In this document: in pieces, positions 1 through 8,762 of the stretch
How the letters are laid out: every line of letters starts with the position of its first letter
Position numbering within the stretch: the first letter of the stretch is position 1
Assembly: GCA_030418545.1 (NCBI GenBank)
Contig: QAIB01000004.1
Location: 62,001 to 126,000, forward strand
DNA: 64,000 nucleotides
DNA from: Xenophilus aerolatus
Lineage (GTDB): Bacteria > Pseudomonadota > Gammaproteobacteria > Burkholderiales > Burkholderiaceae_C
Direction: 5' to 3'
Program-made: the position numbers and the translations under genes
The notes under the pieces: generated by a model
What the model was told of the DNA's origin: nothing
Database searches by the model: none
Seen by the model: only the letters and a program-made list of their open reading frames with translations

Positions 1-46
1 CGCCGTCGAGGCCGGGCTGTTCCTCGTGCCGAAGGTGATCGAATGA
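1..46 (+). CDS. gatC: GatC C-terminus (aspartyl/glutamyl-tRNA amidotransferase subunit C), partial
   Basis: Only the last 14 codons are in the window, ending with TGA at 44-46. The visible residues [11 protein letters not shown] match the usual GatC ending, and gatA and gatB follow in the normal gatCAB order. GatC is the small subunit that stabilises the GatA-GatB complex, which amidates Glu-tRNA(Gln) or Asp-tRNA(Asn). The call rests on this tail plus context. Confidence 0.8.
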   Translation, partial: AVEAGLFLVPKVIE

Positions 47-48
47 GC

Positions 49-122
49 GCCGCCGGACCGCTCCAAGGCGCGAAGGCCCCCTCGGGGGGCAGCGCAGCAG
101 ACGAAGTCGCAAGCGTGGGGGC
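49..122. repeat. GC-rich interspersed palindromic element between gatC and gatA
   Basis: The 82-bp gatC-gatA gap contains the palindromic core CCCCCTCGGGGGG followed by a CAGCGCAGCAG segment and ends in a G-run just before the gatA start. Elements of this look are scattered through Variovorax and Acidovorax genomes as I recall, and a related GC-rich element seems to lie at 38536-38630. It may be a hairpin in the polycistronic message. Function is unknown. Confidence 0.4.
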
Positions 123-128
123 CATGGA

Positions 129-1622
129 ATGAGCACGGGCAAGGATCTCCACGACAAGGGCGTCGCCGGCCTGGCCAAGGCACTGGCCGCCCGCGAGGTG
201 TCGGCCGTCGAGACGGCCCAGCACTTCCTGGCCCGCATGAAGGCGCACCAGGACCTCGCCGCCTTCGTCGCCGTCGACGAGGACGCCACGCTGGCGCAGG
301 CGCGTGCCGCCGACGCCGCCCTGGCCGCAGGCAACGCCCCGGCGCTGGCCGGCGTGCCCGTCGCGCACAAGGACATCTTCGTCACCACCGCCTTCCCGAC
401 CACCGCCGGCTCGAGGATCCTGGCCGGCTACCAGTCGCCCTTCGACGCCACCGTGGTGCGCAAGCTGGCCGACACCGGCATGGTGACTCTGGGCAAGCTC
501 AGCTGCGACGAGTTCGCCATGGGTTCGGCCAACGAGAACGTCGCCGTGCCGGCCGTGGGGGCCACGCAGGCCGCCCCGGTGCGCAACCCCTGGGACGCGG
601 CCCGCATCCCCGGCGGCTCCTCCGGCGGCAGCGCGGCCGCCGTTGCCGCCCGCCTCGCGCCCGCCGCCACCGGCACCGACACCGGCGGCTCGATCCGCCA
701 GCCCGCGAGCTTCTGCGGCGTGACCGGTATCAAGCCCACCTATGGCCGCGCCTCGCGCTACGGCATGGTGGCCTTCGCTTCCAGCCTCGACCAGGCCGGC
801 CCGATGGCGCGCTCGGCCGAGGACTGCGCGCTGCTGCTGTCGGCCATGTGCGGGCCCGACCCCGACCGCGACTCGACCTCGCTGGACCGTCCGGCCGAGG
901 ACTTCGCCCGCGAACTGAACGGCTCGCTGGAAGGCCTGCGCATCGGCGTGCCCAAGGAATTCCTCGGCGAGGGCGTCGCACCCGGCGTGCGCGCAGCGAT
1001 CGACGCGGCCCTCAAGGAGTACGAGAAGCTGGGCGCCAGACGCGTCGAAGTGAGCCTGCCGCGCACCGAGCTGTCGATCCCGGTCTACTACATCTGCGCC
1101 GCCGCGGAGGCCAGCTCCAACCTCAGCCGCTTCGACGGCGTGAAGTTCGGCCACCGCGCCGCGCAGTACAAGGACCTGGCCGACATGTACGCGAAGACGC
1201 GCGAAGAGGGCTTCGGCGACGAGGTCAAGCGGCGGATCATGATCGGCACGTACGTCCTCTCACACGGCTACTACGACGCCTACTACCTGCAGGCGCAGAA
1301 GGTGCGCCGCATGATCGCCGACGACTTCCAGAACGCCTTCAAGGACTGCGACCTGATCGCCGGCCCGGCCGCGCCCACCGTGGCCTGGAAGATCGGTGAG
1401 CACGGCGACGACCCCGTGGCCGATTACCTGGCCGACATCTTCACCCTGCCCGGCTCCCTGGCCGGCCTGCCCGGCATGAGCGTGCCCGCCGGCTTCGATG
1501 CGGGCATGCCCGTGGGCCTGCAGCTCATCGGCAACTACTTCGCCGAAGCGAAGCTGCTGAACGCGGCCCACCGCTTCCAGCAGGCCACCGACTGGCACGC
1601 GCGCGTGCCGGTCGGCTTCTGA
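129..1622 (+). CDS. gatA: Asp-tRNA(Asn)/Glu-tRNA(Gln) amidotransferase subunit A
   Basis: GatA is the glutaminase subunit of the cytoplasmic tRNA-dependent amidotransferase. It releases ammonia from glutamine, which GatB uses to convert Glu-tRNA(Gln) or Asp-tRNA(Asn). The 497-residue protein has the amidase-signature triad: Lys81 (AHKDIF), the cis-Ser in GGSSGGS at 162-168, and nucleophile Ser188 in DTGGSIR. Length is normal for GatA. It sits between the gatC end and gatB in the usual order. The start at 129 follows a short GC-rich repeat and matches the family N-terminus. Amidase-family relatives occur elsewhere in the window at 19593 and 23925, but this one has GatA context. Confidence 0.95.
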   Translation: MSTGKDLHDKGVAGLAKALAAREVSAVETAQHFLARMKAHQDLAAFVAVDEDATLAQARAADAALAAGNAPALAGVPVAHKDIFVTTAFPTTAGSRILAGYQSPFDATVVRKLADTGMVTLGKLSCDEFAMGSANENVAVPAVGATQAAPVRNPWDAARIPGGSSGGSAAAVAARLAPAATGTDTGGSIRQPASFCGVTGIKPTYGRASRYGMVAFASSLDQAGPMARSAEDCALLLSAMCGPDPDRDSTSLDRPAEDFARELNGSLEGLRIGVPKEFLGEGVAPGVRAAIDAALKEYEKLGARRVEVSLPRTELSIPVYYICAAAEASSNLSRFDGVKFGHRAAQYKDLADMYAKTREEGFGDEVKRRIMIGTYVLSHGYYDAYYLQAQKVRRMIADDFQNAFKDCDLIAGPAAPTVAWKIGEHGDDPVADYLADIFTLPGSLAGLPGMSVPAGFDAGMPVGLQLIGNYFAEAKLLNAAHRFQQATDWHARVPVGF

Positions 1623-1635
1623 AGAAATACATCCG

Positions 1636-1741
1636 TACGCGAAGAGCGCGAAGGGTTCGCGAAGGACGCGAAGAAAGAGAAGAAGAAACTTCAATGAGTT
1701 TTTCGCGACTTTTGCGTGACCTTCGCGCCCTTCGCGTTCGG
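1636..1741. repeat. Long imperfect inverted repeat between gatA and gatB
   Basis: The left arm (about 1638-1674) is a run of CGCGAAG-type words. The right arm (about 1701-1737) is its imperfect reverse complement, with roughly four of five positions pairing over about 37 nt. The loop is A-rich (AAAGAGAAGAAGAAAC). The mRNA could form a long hairpin in the 139-bp gatA-gatB spacer. There is no terminal T-run, so it does not look like an intrinsic terminator. It may affect mRNA stability or be a REP-like mobile repeat. Confidence 0.6.
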
Positions 1742-1761
1742 CTGCCCGTATTCCACACGCC

Positions 1762-3246
1762 ATGAGCACCACCCCGCCCCTCGTCCAAGGCTACGAAGTC
1801 GTCATCGGCTTCGAGACCCACGCCCAGCTCTCCACCGCGAGCAAGATCTTCAGCCGCGCCAGCACGGCCTTCGGTGCCGAGCCGAACACGCAGGCCTGCG
1901 CGGTGGACCTCGCCCTGCCCGGCACGCTGCCGGTGATGAACAAGGGCGCCGTCGAGCGCGCGATCAGGCTCGGCCTGGCGCTTGGCTCGCACATCGCGCC
2001 GCGCTCGGTGTTCGCGCGCAAGAACTACTTCTACCCCGACCTGCCCAAGGGCTACCAGATCAGCCAGTACGAGATCCCCGTGGTGCAGGGCGGCTCGGTG
2101 AGCTTCTACCTGGGTGATGAACTCAAGACGGTGCGACTGGTGCGCGCACACCTGGAGGAGGACGCGGGCAAGTCGCTGCACGAGGACTTCGTCGGCATGA
2201 GCGGCATCGACCTCAACCGCGCCGGCACGCCGCTGCTGGAGATCGTGACCGAGCCCGACATGCGCTCCACCGCCGAGGCCGTGGCCTATGCGCGCGAGCT
2301 GCACAAGATCGTGACCTGGATCGGCATCTGCGACGGCAACATGCAGGAAGGCTCCTTCCGCTGCGACGCCAACGTGTCGGTGCGCAAGCCGGGCCAGCCG
2401 CTGGGCACGCGCCGCGAGATCAAGAACCTCAACAGCTTCCGCTTCATGCAGCAGGCGATCGACTTCGAGATCCGCTGGCAGATCGAGCAGCTGGAAGACG
2501 GCCACGCGATCCAGCAGGCCACCGTGCTCTTCGACCCCGACACGGGCGAGACGCGCGCCATGCGCACCAAGGAGGACGCGGCCGACTACCGCTACTTCCC
2601 CGACCCGGACCTGCCGCCGCTGGCGATCGCCGCGGAGTGGGTCGAGCGCGTGAAGAGCGAGATGCCCGAGCTGCCGCGCGCGATGGCCGCGCGCTACGTG
2701 CGCGATCACGGCCTGTCCGAGTACGACGCGACGCAGCTCACGCAGAGCCCGGCGCACGCGGCGTATTTCGAAGCGGCAGTGGCCGCGGGCGCGGCGCCCA
2801 AGCTGGCCAGCAACTGGCTGCAGGGCGAGATCTCCAAGCGCCTGAATGCCCAGGAGCTCGGCATCGAGGCCGCGCCCGTGAGCGCCGCTCAACTGGCGCA
2901 GCTCATCGGCCGCATCGCCGACGGCACGATCTCCAACAACGCCGCGCGCCAGGTCTTCGAGGCGCTGTGGAACCGGGAAGGCGCCTCCGCCGACGCGGAG
3001 GCGCGTGGCGAAGGCCAGGACGTCGACGCCCTCATCGAGGCCAAGGGCCTCAAGCAGATGAGCGACACCGGCGCGCTGGAGAAGATCGTCGACGAGGTGC
3101 TGGCGAAGAACGAGAAGAACATCGCCGAGTACCGTGCCGGCAAGGACAAGGCCTTCAACGCCCTGGTCGGCCAGGTGATGAAGGCAAGCGCCGGCAAGGC
3201 CAACCCGGCGCAGGTCAATGCGCTGATCAAGGCGAAGCTGGGCTGA
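1762..3246 (+). CDS. gatB: Asp-tRNA(Asn)/Glu-tRNA(Gln) amidotransferase subunit B
   Basis: GatB binds the misacylated tRNA, activates the Glu or Asp side chain with ATP, and transfers ammonia delivered by GatA. The 494-residue product begins with the family signature [14 protein letters not shown] and contains the [13 protein letters not shown] and [17 protein letters not shown] blocks of the catalytic domain. The C-terminal YqeY-like tail domain ends in [11 protein letters not shown] and [10 protein letters not shown]-like sequence. Length is typical. It is the last gene of the gatCAB operon and is followed by an interspersed repeat. Confidence 0.95.
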   Translation: MSTTPPLVQGYEVVIGFETHAQLSTASKIFSRASTAFGAEPNTQACAVDLALPGTLPVMNKGAVERAIRLGLALGSHIAPRSVFARKNYFYPDLPKGYQISQYEIPVVQGGSVSFYLGDELKTVRLVRAHLEEDAGKSLHEDFVGMSGIDLNRAGTPLLEIVTEPDMRSTAEAVAYARELHKIVTWIGICDGNMQEGSFRCDANVSVRKPGQPLGTRREIKNLNSFRFMQQAIDFEIRWQIEQLEDGHAIQQATVLFDPDTGETRAMRTKEDAADYRYFPDPDLPPLAIAAEWVERVKSEMPELPRAMAARYVRDHGLSEYDATQLTQSPAHAAYFEAAVAAGAAPKLASNWLQGEISKRLNAQELGIEAAPVSAAQLAQLIGRIADGTISNNAARQVFEALWNREGASADAEARGEGQDVDALIEAKGLKQMSDTGALEKIVDEVLAKNEKNIAEYRAGKDKAFNALVGQVMKASAGKANPAQVNALIKAKLG

Positions 3247-3260
3247 CCAGCCTGCCGGGC

Positions 3261-3325
3261 ACTTTCAAGCAAAAAGTGCCTCGAACGCCCGCCAGTCGGG
3301 CGCGACCAGCTATCAAAAAGTGAGC
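3261..3325. repeat. Interspersed AGCTATCAA repeat, copy A; may also act as terminator
   Basis: This copy runs from an A-rich segment (CAAGCAAAAAGTGCC) through ACGCCCGCCAG to the core CCAGCTATCAAAAAG. The same order of blocks recurs at 13209, 31431, 45080 and 63135. A stem of eight base pairs (GGCACTTT at 3258-3265 with AAAGTGCC at 3273-3280) overlaps its left edge just after gatB. It could stop gat transcription, though no long T-run follows. Confidence 0.65.
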
Positions 3326-3353
3326 AAGGGCCGGCGCGTGCCGGCCGCCGGCC

Positions 3354-4073
3354 TCACGGCGCCGGGCGCTGGGCCATGCCGCCGTTCTCGGGCGACCACA
3401 GCTGCACCAGACGCGCGCGCTCCTCGTCGAAGCGCGCGTTGACCCGGCGCTTTTCGGCGTCCTGTTCGGCAATGAAGCGGCTCTGCACCGCCACGCTCTG
3501 GTCGTTGTCGTCGACCTGGCGGCGCAGCGAGGGCGGCGCCTTGCTCGGGTCCTTCTTGTAGAACTCCATTTCGCCGTCGATCTTGCGTCGCTCCTCGGCC
3601 AGTTCGCCCAGGCGCGTACGCGCGGCGCCGATCACGGCATCGATCTGCTTCATCGCTTCGCCCCGCTCGCGGTCATGGGTCGCGGCGTTGGGGTAGCGAA
3701 CGAGCAGCGCGCGCTCGCGGCGGCGCTCCTCGCGTGCCCGCAGCGCCGCCTGCTCGACCTCGCGCTGGCGCGCCTCGCGCTGCTCCTGCTCGCGCGCCGT
3801 GTAGCGCGGCTCGATGCGACGGCGCACGGTGCCGCTGGGCGTGAGTTCGACCTGCTCGCGGTCGAAGCAGGCCGGAATGGGGCGGTCGGAGGTGAGGGTG
3901 CGGCCGCTCGCGTCCACGCAGCTGTAGATGCTGCCGGCGTTGGCCGGCCCCTGGTTCTGCTGCGCCCAGCCAGCCCCCTGGACCAGCAAGGCGCAGGCTC
4001 CCAGCGCGAGGCCGCGAACGAAGAGGACGGGTCGGGCGTGGGGCGGCACGGGGGCTCCGGGTGCGAACGGCAT
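3354..4073 (-). CDS. DUF4124-type envelope protein with coiled coil
   Basis: A 239-residue protein of unknown function. Residues about 14-37 form a hydrophobic export segment ending in WAQQ. It is followed by the DUF4124-like motif IYSCVDASGRTLTSDRPIP, common in betaproteobacterial periplasmic proteins. Residues about 90-225 are rich in Glu, Arg and Ala and look like a long coiled coil. The ATG overlaps the pyrE stop by one base (TGATG on the minus strand), which implies translational coupling to pyrE. A structural envelope role is plausible, but no enzyme motif is visible. Confidence 0.75.
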   Translation of the reverse strand: MPFAPGAPVPPHARPVLFVRGLALGACALLVQGAGWAQQNQGPANAGSIYSCVDASGRTLTSDRPIPACFDREQVELTPSGTVRRRIEPRYTAREQEQREARQREVEQAALRAREERRRERALLVRYPNAATHDRERGEAMKQIDAVIGAARTRLGELAEERRKIDGEMEFYKKDPSKAPPSLRRQVDDNDQSVAVQSRFIAEQDAEKRRVNARFDEERARLVQLWSPENGGMAQRPAP

Positions 4074-4753
4074 CAGCCCGCGCCGTAGCGCGAGCGGTAT
4101 GCCAACACTCCCTCACGGTGCGCGCGCAGTTCGTCGCTCGCGCGCTGGTCCAGATACTCTAGCAAGTCGTCCAGCGTGGCGATGGCGATCACCTGCATGC
4201 CCAGCTGATTGCGGACATATTGCACGGCACTGTGCGGGACGTCCACCCCGTTCTCGGTCGCCATCTCCTGGCGGTCCAGTGCGATGGCCACGGCATGCGG
4301 CGTGGCGCCTGCAGCGCGGATCGTCGCGATCGACTCGCGCACCGCCGTGCCGGCCGACATCACGTCGTCCACGATCAGCACCCGGCCCTGCAGCGGCGCG
4401 CCGACCAGCGTGCCGCCCTCGCCATGGTCCTTGGCTTCCTTGCGGTTGTAGGCGAAAGGCACGTTGCGGCCCCGGCGCGCCAGCTCGGCCGCCACCGTGG
4501 CGCCCAGCGGGATGCCCTTGTAGGCGGGGCCGAAGATCATGTCGAACTCGAGGCCCGAATCGATCAGGCGCGCTGCATAGAATTCCGCCAGCCGCGCGAT
4601 CCGGGCGCCGTCGTTGAACAGCCCGGCGTTGAAGAAGTACGGGCTCATGCGCCCGGCCTTGGTCTTGAACTGGCCGAAGCGCAGCACGCCGGCATCGAGC
4701 GCGAACTGCACGAAGTCCTGCGCCAGCGCCCCATCCGTTTTCACCTCAGCCAT
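4073..4753 (-). CDS. pyrE: Orotate phosphoribosyltransferase
   Basis: PyrE joins orotate to PRPP to make OMP in de novo pyrimidine synthesis. The 226-residue product has the N-terminal block FGQFKTKAGRMSPYFFNAGLF, the GPAYKGIPLG loop, and the PRPP-binding signature VLIVDDVMSAGTAV. The open frame runs far upstream, but that extension lies antisense to the exonuclease III gene and shows no family similarity. The start is therefore placed at the ATG of MAEVKTDGA. This leaves only 15 bp to the divergent exonuclease III start, so its promoter must lie within that neighbour's coding sequence. It is coupled downstream to the DUF4124 gene. Confidence 0.95.
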   Translation of the reverse strand: MAEVKTDGALAQDFVQFALDAGVLRFGQFKTKAGRMSPYFFNAGLFNDGARIARLAEFYAARLIDSGLEFDMIFGPAYKGIPLGATVAAELARRGRNVPFAYNRKEAKDHGEGGTLVGAPLQGRVLIVDDVMSAGTAVRESIATIRAAGATPHAVAIALDRQEMATENGVDVPHSAVQYVRNQLGMQVIAIATLDDLLEYLDQRASDELRAHREGVLAYRSRYGAG

Positions 4754-4768
4754 CGGGAATTCCTCGTC

Positions 4769-5575
4769 GTGTTCAAACTGACCAGCCTCAACCTCAACGG
4801 CCTGCGTTCGGCCGCCACCAAGGGCGTGGCCGACTGGGTCGCCGAAACGGCGCCGGATTGTATTTGCATGCAGGAGATCCGCGTCTCGGCCAGCGACGTG
4901 GAAGGCCGCTTCGAGGAAATGGCCGGGCTCAAGGGCCACTTCCACTTCGCCGAGAAGAAGGGCTATGCCGGCACCGCGATCTACACGAAGCACGCCCCCA
5001 GCGACGTGGTGGTCGGCTGGGGCGACGCGGAGTTCGACGCCGAGGGCCGCTACCTGGAACTGCGCTTCGACACGCCCACGCGCAAGCTGTCGATCATCAG
5101 CTGCTATTTCCCCAGCGGCAGTTCGGGCGAGGAGCGGCAGGCCGCCAAGTTCCGCTTCCTCGCCGGCTTCATGCCCTACCTCGTCGCGCTCAAGCAGGGC
5201 CGCGAGTTCATCCTGTGCGGCGACATCAACATCGCGCACAAGGAGGCCGACCTCAAGAACTGGAAGGGCAACCAGAAGAACAGCGGCTTCCTGCCCGAGG
5301 AACGCGCCTGGATGACGCGCCTGCTCGACGCCGGTGCCGAGGGCGCGGGCCTGGTCGACGTGTACCGGCACCTGCAGCCCGACACCACCGATGCCTGCTA
5401 CACGTGGTGGAGCAACCGCGGACAGGCCTACGCGAAGAACGTGGGCTGGCGGCTGGACTACCACCTGGCCACGCCGGCGCTGGCGCAGCTCGCCCGCAGC
5501 GAGCACATCTTCAAGACCATCAAGTTCAGCGACCACGCGCCGATCACGGTGGACTACGAGTTCACGCTGGCGTAG
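4769..5575 (+). CDS. Exodeoxyribonuclease III (ExoIII/AP endonuclease family)
   Basis: A Mg-dependent DNA repair enzyme with 3'-5' exonuclease and AP-endonuclease activity. The 268-residue product carries the family blocks in order: SLNLNGLR, the metal ligand Glu in CMQEIR, YFPSGS, GDINIAHKEADL, WWSNRG...WRLDY, and the terminal FSDHAPITVDY. No ATG fits the N-terminus, so a GTG at 4769 giving VFKLTSLNLNG is chosen. It is divergent from pyrE with a 15-bp gap, a pairing I recall from other Comamonadaceae. Confidence 0.92.
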   Translation: MFKLTSLNLNGLRSAATKGVADWVAETAPDCICMQEIRVSASDVEGRFEEMAGLKGHFHFAEKKGYAGTAIYTKHAPSDVVVGWGDAEFDAEGRYLELRFDTPTRKLSIISCYFPSGSSGEERQAAKFRFLAGFMPYLVALKQGREFILCGDINIAHKEADLKNWKGNQKNSGFLPEERAWMTRLLDAGAEGAGLVDVYRHLQPDTTDACYTWWSNRGQAYAKNVGWRLDYHLATPALAQLARSEHIFKTIKFSDHAPITVDYEFTLA

Positions 5576-5608
5576 GCGGCCAACACGCGGGGGCGCGCGC
5601 CCTGCGCC

Positions 5609-6535
5609 TCACGCGGCAGCCGGCGCCAGCGGTGCAAACACCTCCGTGAGGTAGTCGATGAACGCCCTGGCGTTCGGGCTTGCACGCCGGCTCTCGGGCC
5701 AGACGGCCGTGATCGGCGCCCCATCGACCGCGAATTCGCCGAGCACGGGCACCAGCAGCCCCCGCTCGACGTACGGCGCCGCAATGAACGACCCCAGCAT
5801 GCCGATGCCGCCGCCGGCGGCGAGCACTTCGGCGATCGCGTCGCTGGCATCGAGCACCAGGGCGGCGTCGGGATGGAACTCCAGGGTCCGGCTGCCCACC
5901 TGGAAGGTCCAGGCCATCACCTGGCCCGAGGTCTGGTAGCGAAAGCTCACGCAGTCGTGGCCCCTCAGGTCCGCAGGGTGCTCGGGCGCGTCCCGCCTGG
6001 ACAGGTAGGCGGGTGAGGCGAAGGCGCCGATCCGGGTGCGCGCCAGGCCGCGCGACAGCAGGTTCGAATCGGCGAGGTGGCCAATGCGCACCGCCACGTC
6101 GACACCCTCCTCCACCAGGTTGACGAAGCGGTCCCCGAGCCGCAGGTCGACGCGCAGCTTGGGGTGACGCCGATGGAAGGCGGGCAATGCGGGTGCCAGC
6201 AGCCGCACGCCGATGGGCATCGATGCCGCCACCTTCAGCACGCCGGCGGGCTCCGATCGCACCGCGGCCGCCGACTGCCCGACCTCCTCCGCGGCGCGCA
6301 GCAGGTGCAGCGCGCGGCCATGCAGCTCGCGCCCCTCGGGCGTCAGCGTCAAGGACCGGGTGGTGCGGGTGAAGAGCCGCACGCCCAGCTGCTGCTCCAG
6401 GCGCCGGACCGTCTTGCTGACGGCCGAGGGCGACACCGACAGCGACTGCGCCGCCGCGGTGAAGCTGCCGCTGGACGCCGCGCGCGCGAAGGCCACGATG
6501 CCGGTCAGCCGTTCGAGGGTGATCTGTTCCTTCAT
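5609..6535 (-). CDS. LysR-family transcriptional regulator
   Basis: A 308-residue regulator. The N-terminal winged helix-turn-helix (about residues 8-67) includes FTAAAQSLSVSPSAVSKTVRRLE and RLFTRTTRSLTLTPEG. The C-terminal effector domain has the IGHLADSNLLSRGL block typical of the subgroup that controls divergent oxidoreductase genes. The start at MKEQITLERL leaves a 151-bp divergent space before the oxidoreductase gene at 6687, its likely target. The effector is unknown. An upstream in-frame Met would overlap the promoter region and was not used. Confidence 0.9.
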   Translation of the reverse strand: MKEQITLERLTGIVAFARAASSGSFTAAAQSLSVSPSAVSKTVRRLEQQLGVRLFTRTTRSLTLTPEGRELHGRALHLLRAAEEVGQSAAAVRSEPAGVLKVAASMPIGVRLLAPALPAFHRRHPKLRVDLRLGDRFVNLVEEGVDVAVRIGHLADSNLLSRGLARTRIGAFASPAYLSRRDAPEHPADLRGHDCVSFRYQTSGQVMAWTFQVGSRTLEFHPDAALVLDASDAIAEVLAAGGGIGMLGSFIAAPYVERGLLVPVLGEFAVDGAPITAVWPESRRASPNARAFIDYLTEVFAPLAPAAA

Positions 6536-6686
6536 GGCACAAAACAATGGAGCGACAGCCTCATTATCAAATGCGCCGCCAGGATCCAGACTGTCCTTCG
6601 TGCGGTGGCCCGAGGCGGCCGCAAGCATCCTCGAGGCGCCGATGTCCGGCCGGCCCGGATGCAGACAGCAGATGGAAGGAACCCCA

Positions 6687-7706
6687 ATGAACTCTTCGAC
6701 CATGAAGGCCGTCCGGCAACATGCTTTCGGCGGCCCCGAGGTGCTGCGCTACGAGGACGCGCCCATGCCCGCGGTGGCGCCGGGCGAGGTGCGGGTGCGC
6801 GTGCATGCGGTGGGCATCAACCCGCCCGACTGGTACCTGCGCGAGGGCTACAGGATGCTGCCGCCGCAATGGCAGCCGACGGTTGCCTTTCCCCTCATCC
6901 TCGGCACGGACGTGTCCGGCGTGATCGACGCGGTGGCCGACGACGTCCGGGACTTCGGCGTCGGCGACGAGGTGTACGCGATGGTCCGCTTTCCCGAGGG
7001 CCTGGCCGGTGGCAGCCGGGCCTATGCGGAATGGGTCAGCGTGCCGGCCTGGCAGGTCGCGCGCAAGCCGCGCAGCCTCGACCATGTGCATGCGGCGGCC
7101 GCACCGATGTCGCTGCTGACCGCGTGGCAGTTCCTGGTCGAGGCCGGGCACGAGGTGCCGAACCCGCTGCAGCCCGATCCGCATGTGCCTGTGCCCCTCG
7201 AGGGCCGGACCGTGCTCGTCAATGGCGCCGCAGGCGGCGTGGGCCAGTTCGCCGTGCAGCTCGCCAAGTGGAAGGGCGCACGCGTCATCGCGGTGGCGTC
7301 CGGAAGGCACGAGGCATTCGTGCACGCGCTGGGCGCGGACCTCTTCATCGACTACACGCGGACGGCGGCGGAGTCCGTCGTGCGGGACCTCGATCTCGTC
7401 GTCGACGCCGTGGGGGGAGCGGGCGCCGCGCGCTTCCTGCCGACGCTCAGGCGCGAGGGGGCCCTGTTTCCGGTCTTCCCCCTCGGTTTCGCAGGGGCTG
7501 ACGAGGCCCAGCGGCTGGGCGTCACGGTGTCGACGACGCAGGTGCGATCGAACGGGGCGCAACTCGCGTCGCTGGCCGAACTGCTCGATGCGGGGACGGT
7601 GCGCGTCGCGATCGACAGCACCTTCGCACTGGCCGACGCACGGCGCGCCCACGAGCGCGCCAGCCGGGGCAACATCCAGGGAAAGATCGTGCTCACGGTG
7701 CGCTGA
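6687..7706 (+). CDS. MDR-family NADP-dependent alcohol dehydrogenase/quinone oxidoreductase
   Basis: A 339-residue medium-chain dehydrogenase/reductase. The N-terminal GroES-like domain begins MKAVRQHAFGGPEVLRYED. The nucleotide-binding motif VNGAAGGVGQFAVQLAKWKGARVIAV lies near residues 175-200. The catalytic zinc cysteines of true alcohol dehydrogenases are not seen, which fits the zinc-free quinone oxidoreductase branch that reduces quinones or enones with NADPH. The ATG follows a GGAAGGA ribosome-binding site. It is divergent from the LysR gene at 5609-6535, its probable regulator. The substrate cannot be read from sequence. Confidence 0.88.
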   Translation: MNSSTMKAVRQHAFGGPEVLRYEDAPMPAVAPGEVRVRVHAVGINPPDWYLREGYRMLPPQWQPTVAFPLILGTDVSGVIDAVADDVRDFGVGDEVYAMVRFPEGLAGGSRAYAEWVSVPAWQVARKPRSLDHVHAAAAPMSLLTAWQFLVEAGHEVPNPLQPDPHVPVPLEGRTVLVNGAAGGVGQFAVQLAKWKGARVIAVASGRHEAFVHALGADLFIDYTRTAAESVVRDLDLVVDAVGGAGAARFLPTLRREGALFPVFPLGFAGADEAQRLGVTVSTTQVRSNGAQLASLAELLDAGTVRVAIDSTFALADARRAHERASRGNIQGKIVLTVR

Positions 7707-7730
7707 CACGGGCGGCGGGCCCGCGCCCTG

Positions 7731-8645
7731 CTAGCGCGACAGCGCAGGCAGCGCCTTCGCCAGCGCCGCGCTGAACGTGCGCATGGCATCGGTCTCCTGC
7801 ACACCCCGCTTGGTGAGGCGATAGAAATCCAGGCCGACGCGCGGCTTCGCCAGCACCGCCGTGCGCACCTGGTGCCGGCGGCACGCAGCCATCGCGAAGG
7901 TGGGCATCACCGCGCTGCCGAAGCCCGCCTCGACCATCGAGATGAGCGTGCCGAAGAAGTTGAAGGCGCCTGCCTGCGCGGCGGCCAGCCCCAGCTCGGC
8001 GAGCTGGCGGTCGATCACCTTCTGGATCGGGTTGCCGGCCGGCAGGCCGATCAGGGGCATGCCCCGCAGCGAGGACCACGGCACCGTGGCCGCCGCTCGC
8101 CCCGTTCCGGCGCCCTCGCTCTCGCCGAGCGGCGAGACGCGCATCAGCTCGAAGCGCCCGACCGGCACCCGCTCAAGCCCCGGCCCGGCGCGGAAGAAGA
8201 AGCCCAGGCCCAGGTCGGCCTCGCCGCTGGCCACCAGCGTCTCCACGTCCCGCAGGTCGGCATCGAAGAGGCGCAGCGTGGTGCCCGGGTGCGCAGTGCG
8301 AAAGCCCGCGAAGACCTGCGGCAGCAGGTGCGAGGACACCAGCGGCGTGGCGGCCACGCGCAGGGTCTGGCGCGCGGCGTCGCCTTCGGCTCCGAGCTGT
8401 TCGGCCACGTCGTCGAGCTCGGTGACCAGCCGTTCCACCACCGGCAGCAGGCGCCGCCCGGCGGCCGTGAGGCTGACCATGCGCGTGGTGCGGTCGAACA
8501 GGCGCGTGCCGAGCTGGCGCTCCATCTCGCGGATCAGGATGCTCAGGCCGGCCTGGGTGATGTGGGCCTGCTCGGCCGCGCGCGTGAAGTTGCCCACCCG
8601 TGCGACCTCGACGAAGGCCCGCATCTGACGCGTGCTGAGGTTCAT
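7731..8645 (-). CDS. LysR-family transcriptional regulator
   Basis: A 304-residue LysR protein. The N-terminal helix-turn-helix (NFTRAAEQAHITQAGLSILIREME, then RLFDRTTRMVSLTAAG) is followed by a substrate-binding domain with ADLRDVETLVASGEADLGLG. It is transcribed away from the flavin monooxygenase gene at 8763 across an AT-rich 117-bp gap. It therefore probably controls that gene and the Bug gene behind it. The inducer is unknown. Confidence 0.9.
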   Translation of the reverse strand: MNLSTRQMRAFVEVARVGNFTRAAEQAHITQAGLSILIREMERQLGTRLFDRTTRMVSLTAAGRRLLPVVERLVTELDDVAEQLGAEGDAARQTLRVAATPLVSSHLLPQVFAGFRTAHPGTTLRLFDADLRDVETLVASGEADLGLGFFFRAGPGLERVPVGRFELMRVSPLGESEGAGTGRAAATVPWSSLRGMPLIGLPAGNPIQKVIDRQLAELGLAAAQAGAFNFFGTLISMVEAGFGSAVMPTFAMAACRRHQVRTAVLAKPRVGLDFYRLTKRGVQETDAMRTFSAALAKALPALSR

Positions 8646-8762
8646 AACGAATCATGATAAATCCATATCACATCTAAATTTCCCCTATGGCGCTTTTGCG
8701 GTCCCAATACGGGGCAGAGACATCGCCGCGCACGCCGGCGCATCGCAACGACCATTTCCGCC
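8646..8762. promoter_or_regulatory. Divergent LysR/monooxygenase control region
   Basis: The 117-bp gap between the divergent LysR and flavin monooxygenase genes is strikingly AT-rich near the LysR start (CATGATAAATCCATATCACA, 8649-8668) compared with its surroundings. This is where overlapping promoters and the LysR binding site would be expected. I cannot fix a T-N11-A operator with confidence. Confidence 0.4.

Noticed and set aside
1525-2892. A 455-codon minus-strand open frame across gatA and gatB
   Set aside because: It is antisense to two clearly real genes, has His/Arg/Gly-rich composition typical of high-G+C shadow frames, and shows no family motif.
4073-5536. A long minus-strand frame that would fuse extra sequence to PyrE
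   Set aside because: The upstream part is antisense to exonuclease III, and PyrE similarity begins only at the ATG at 4753.
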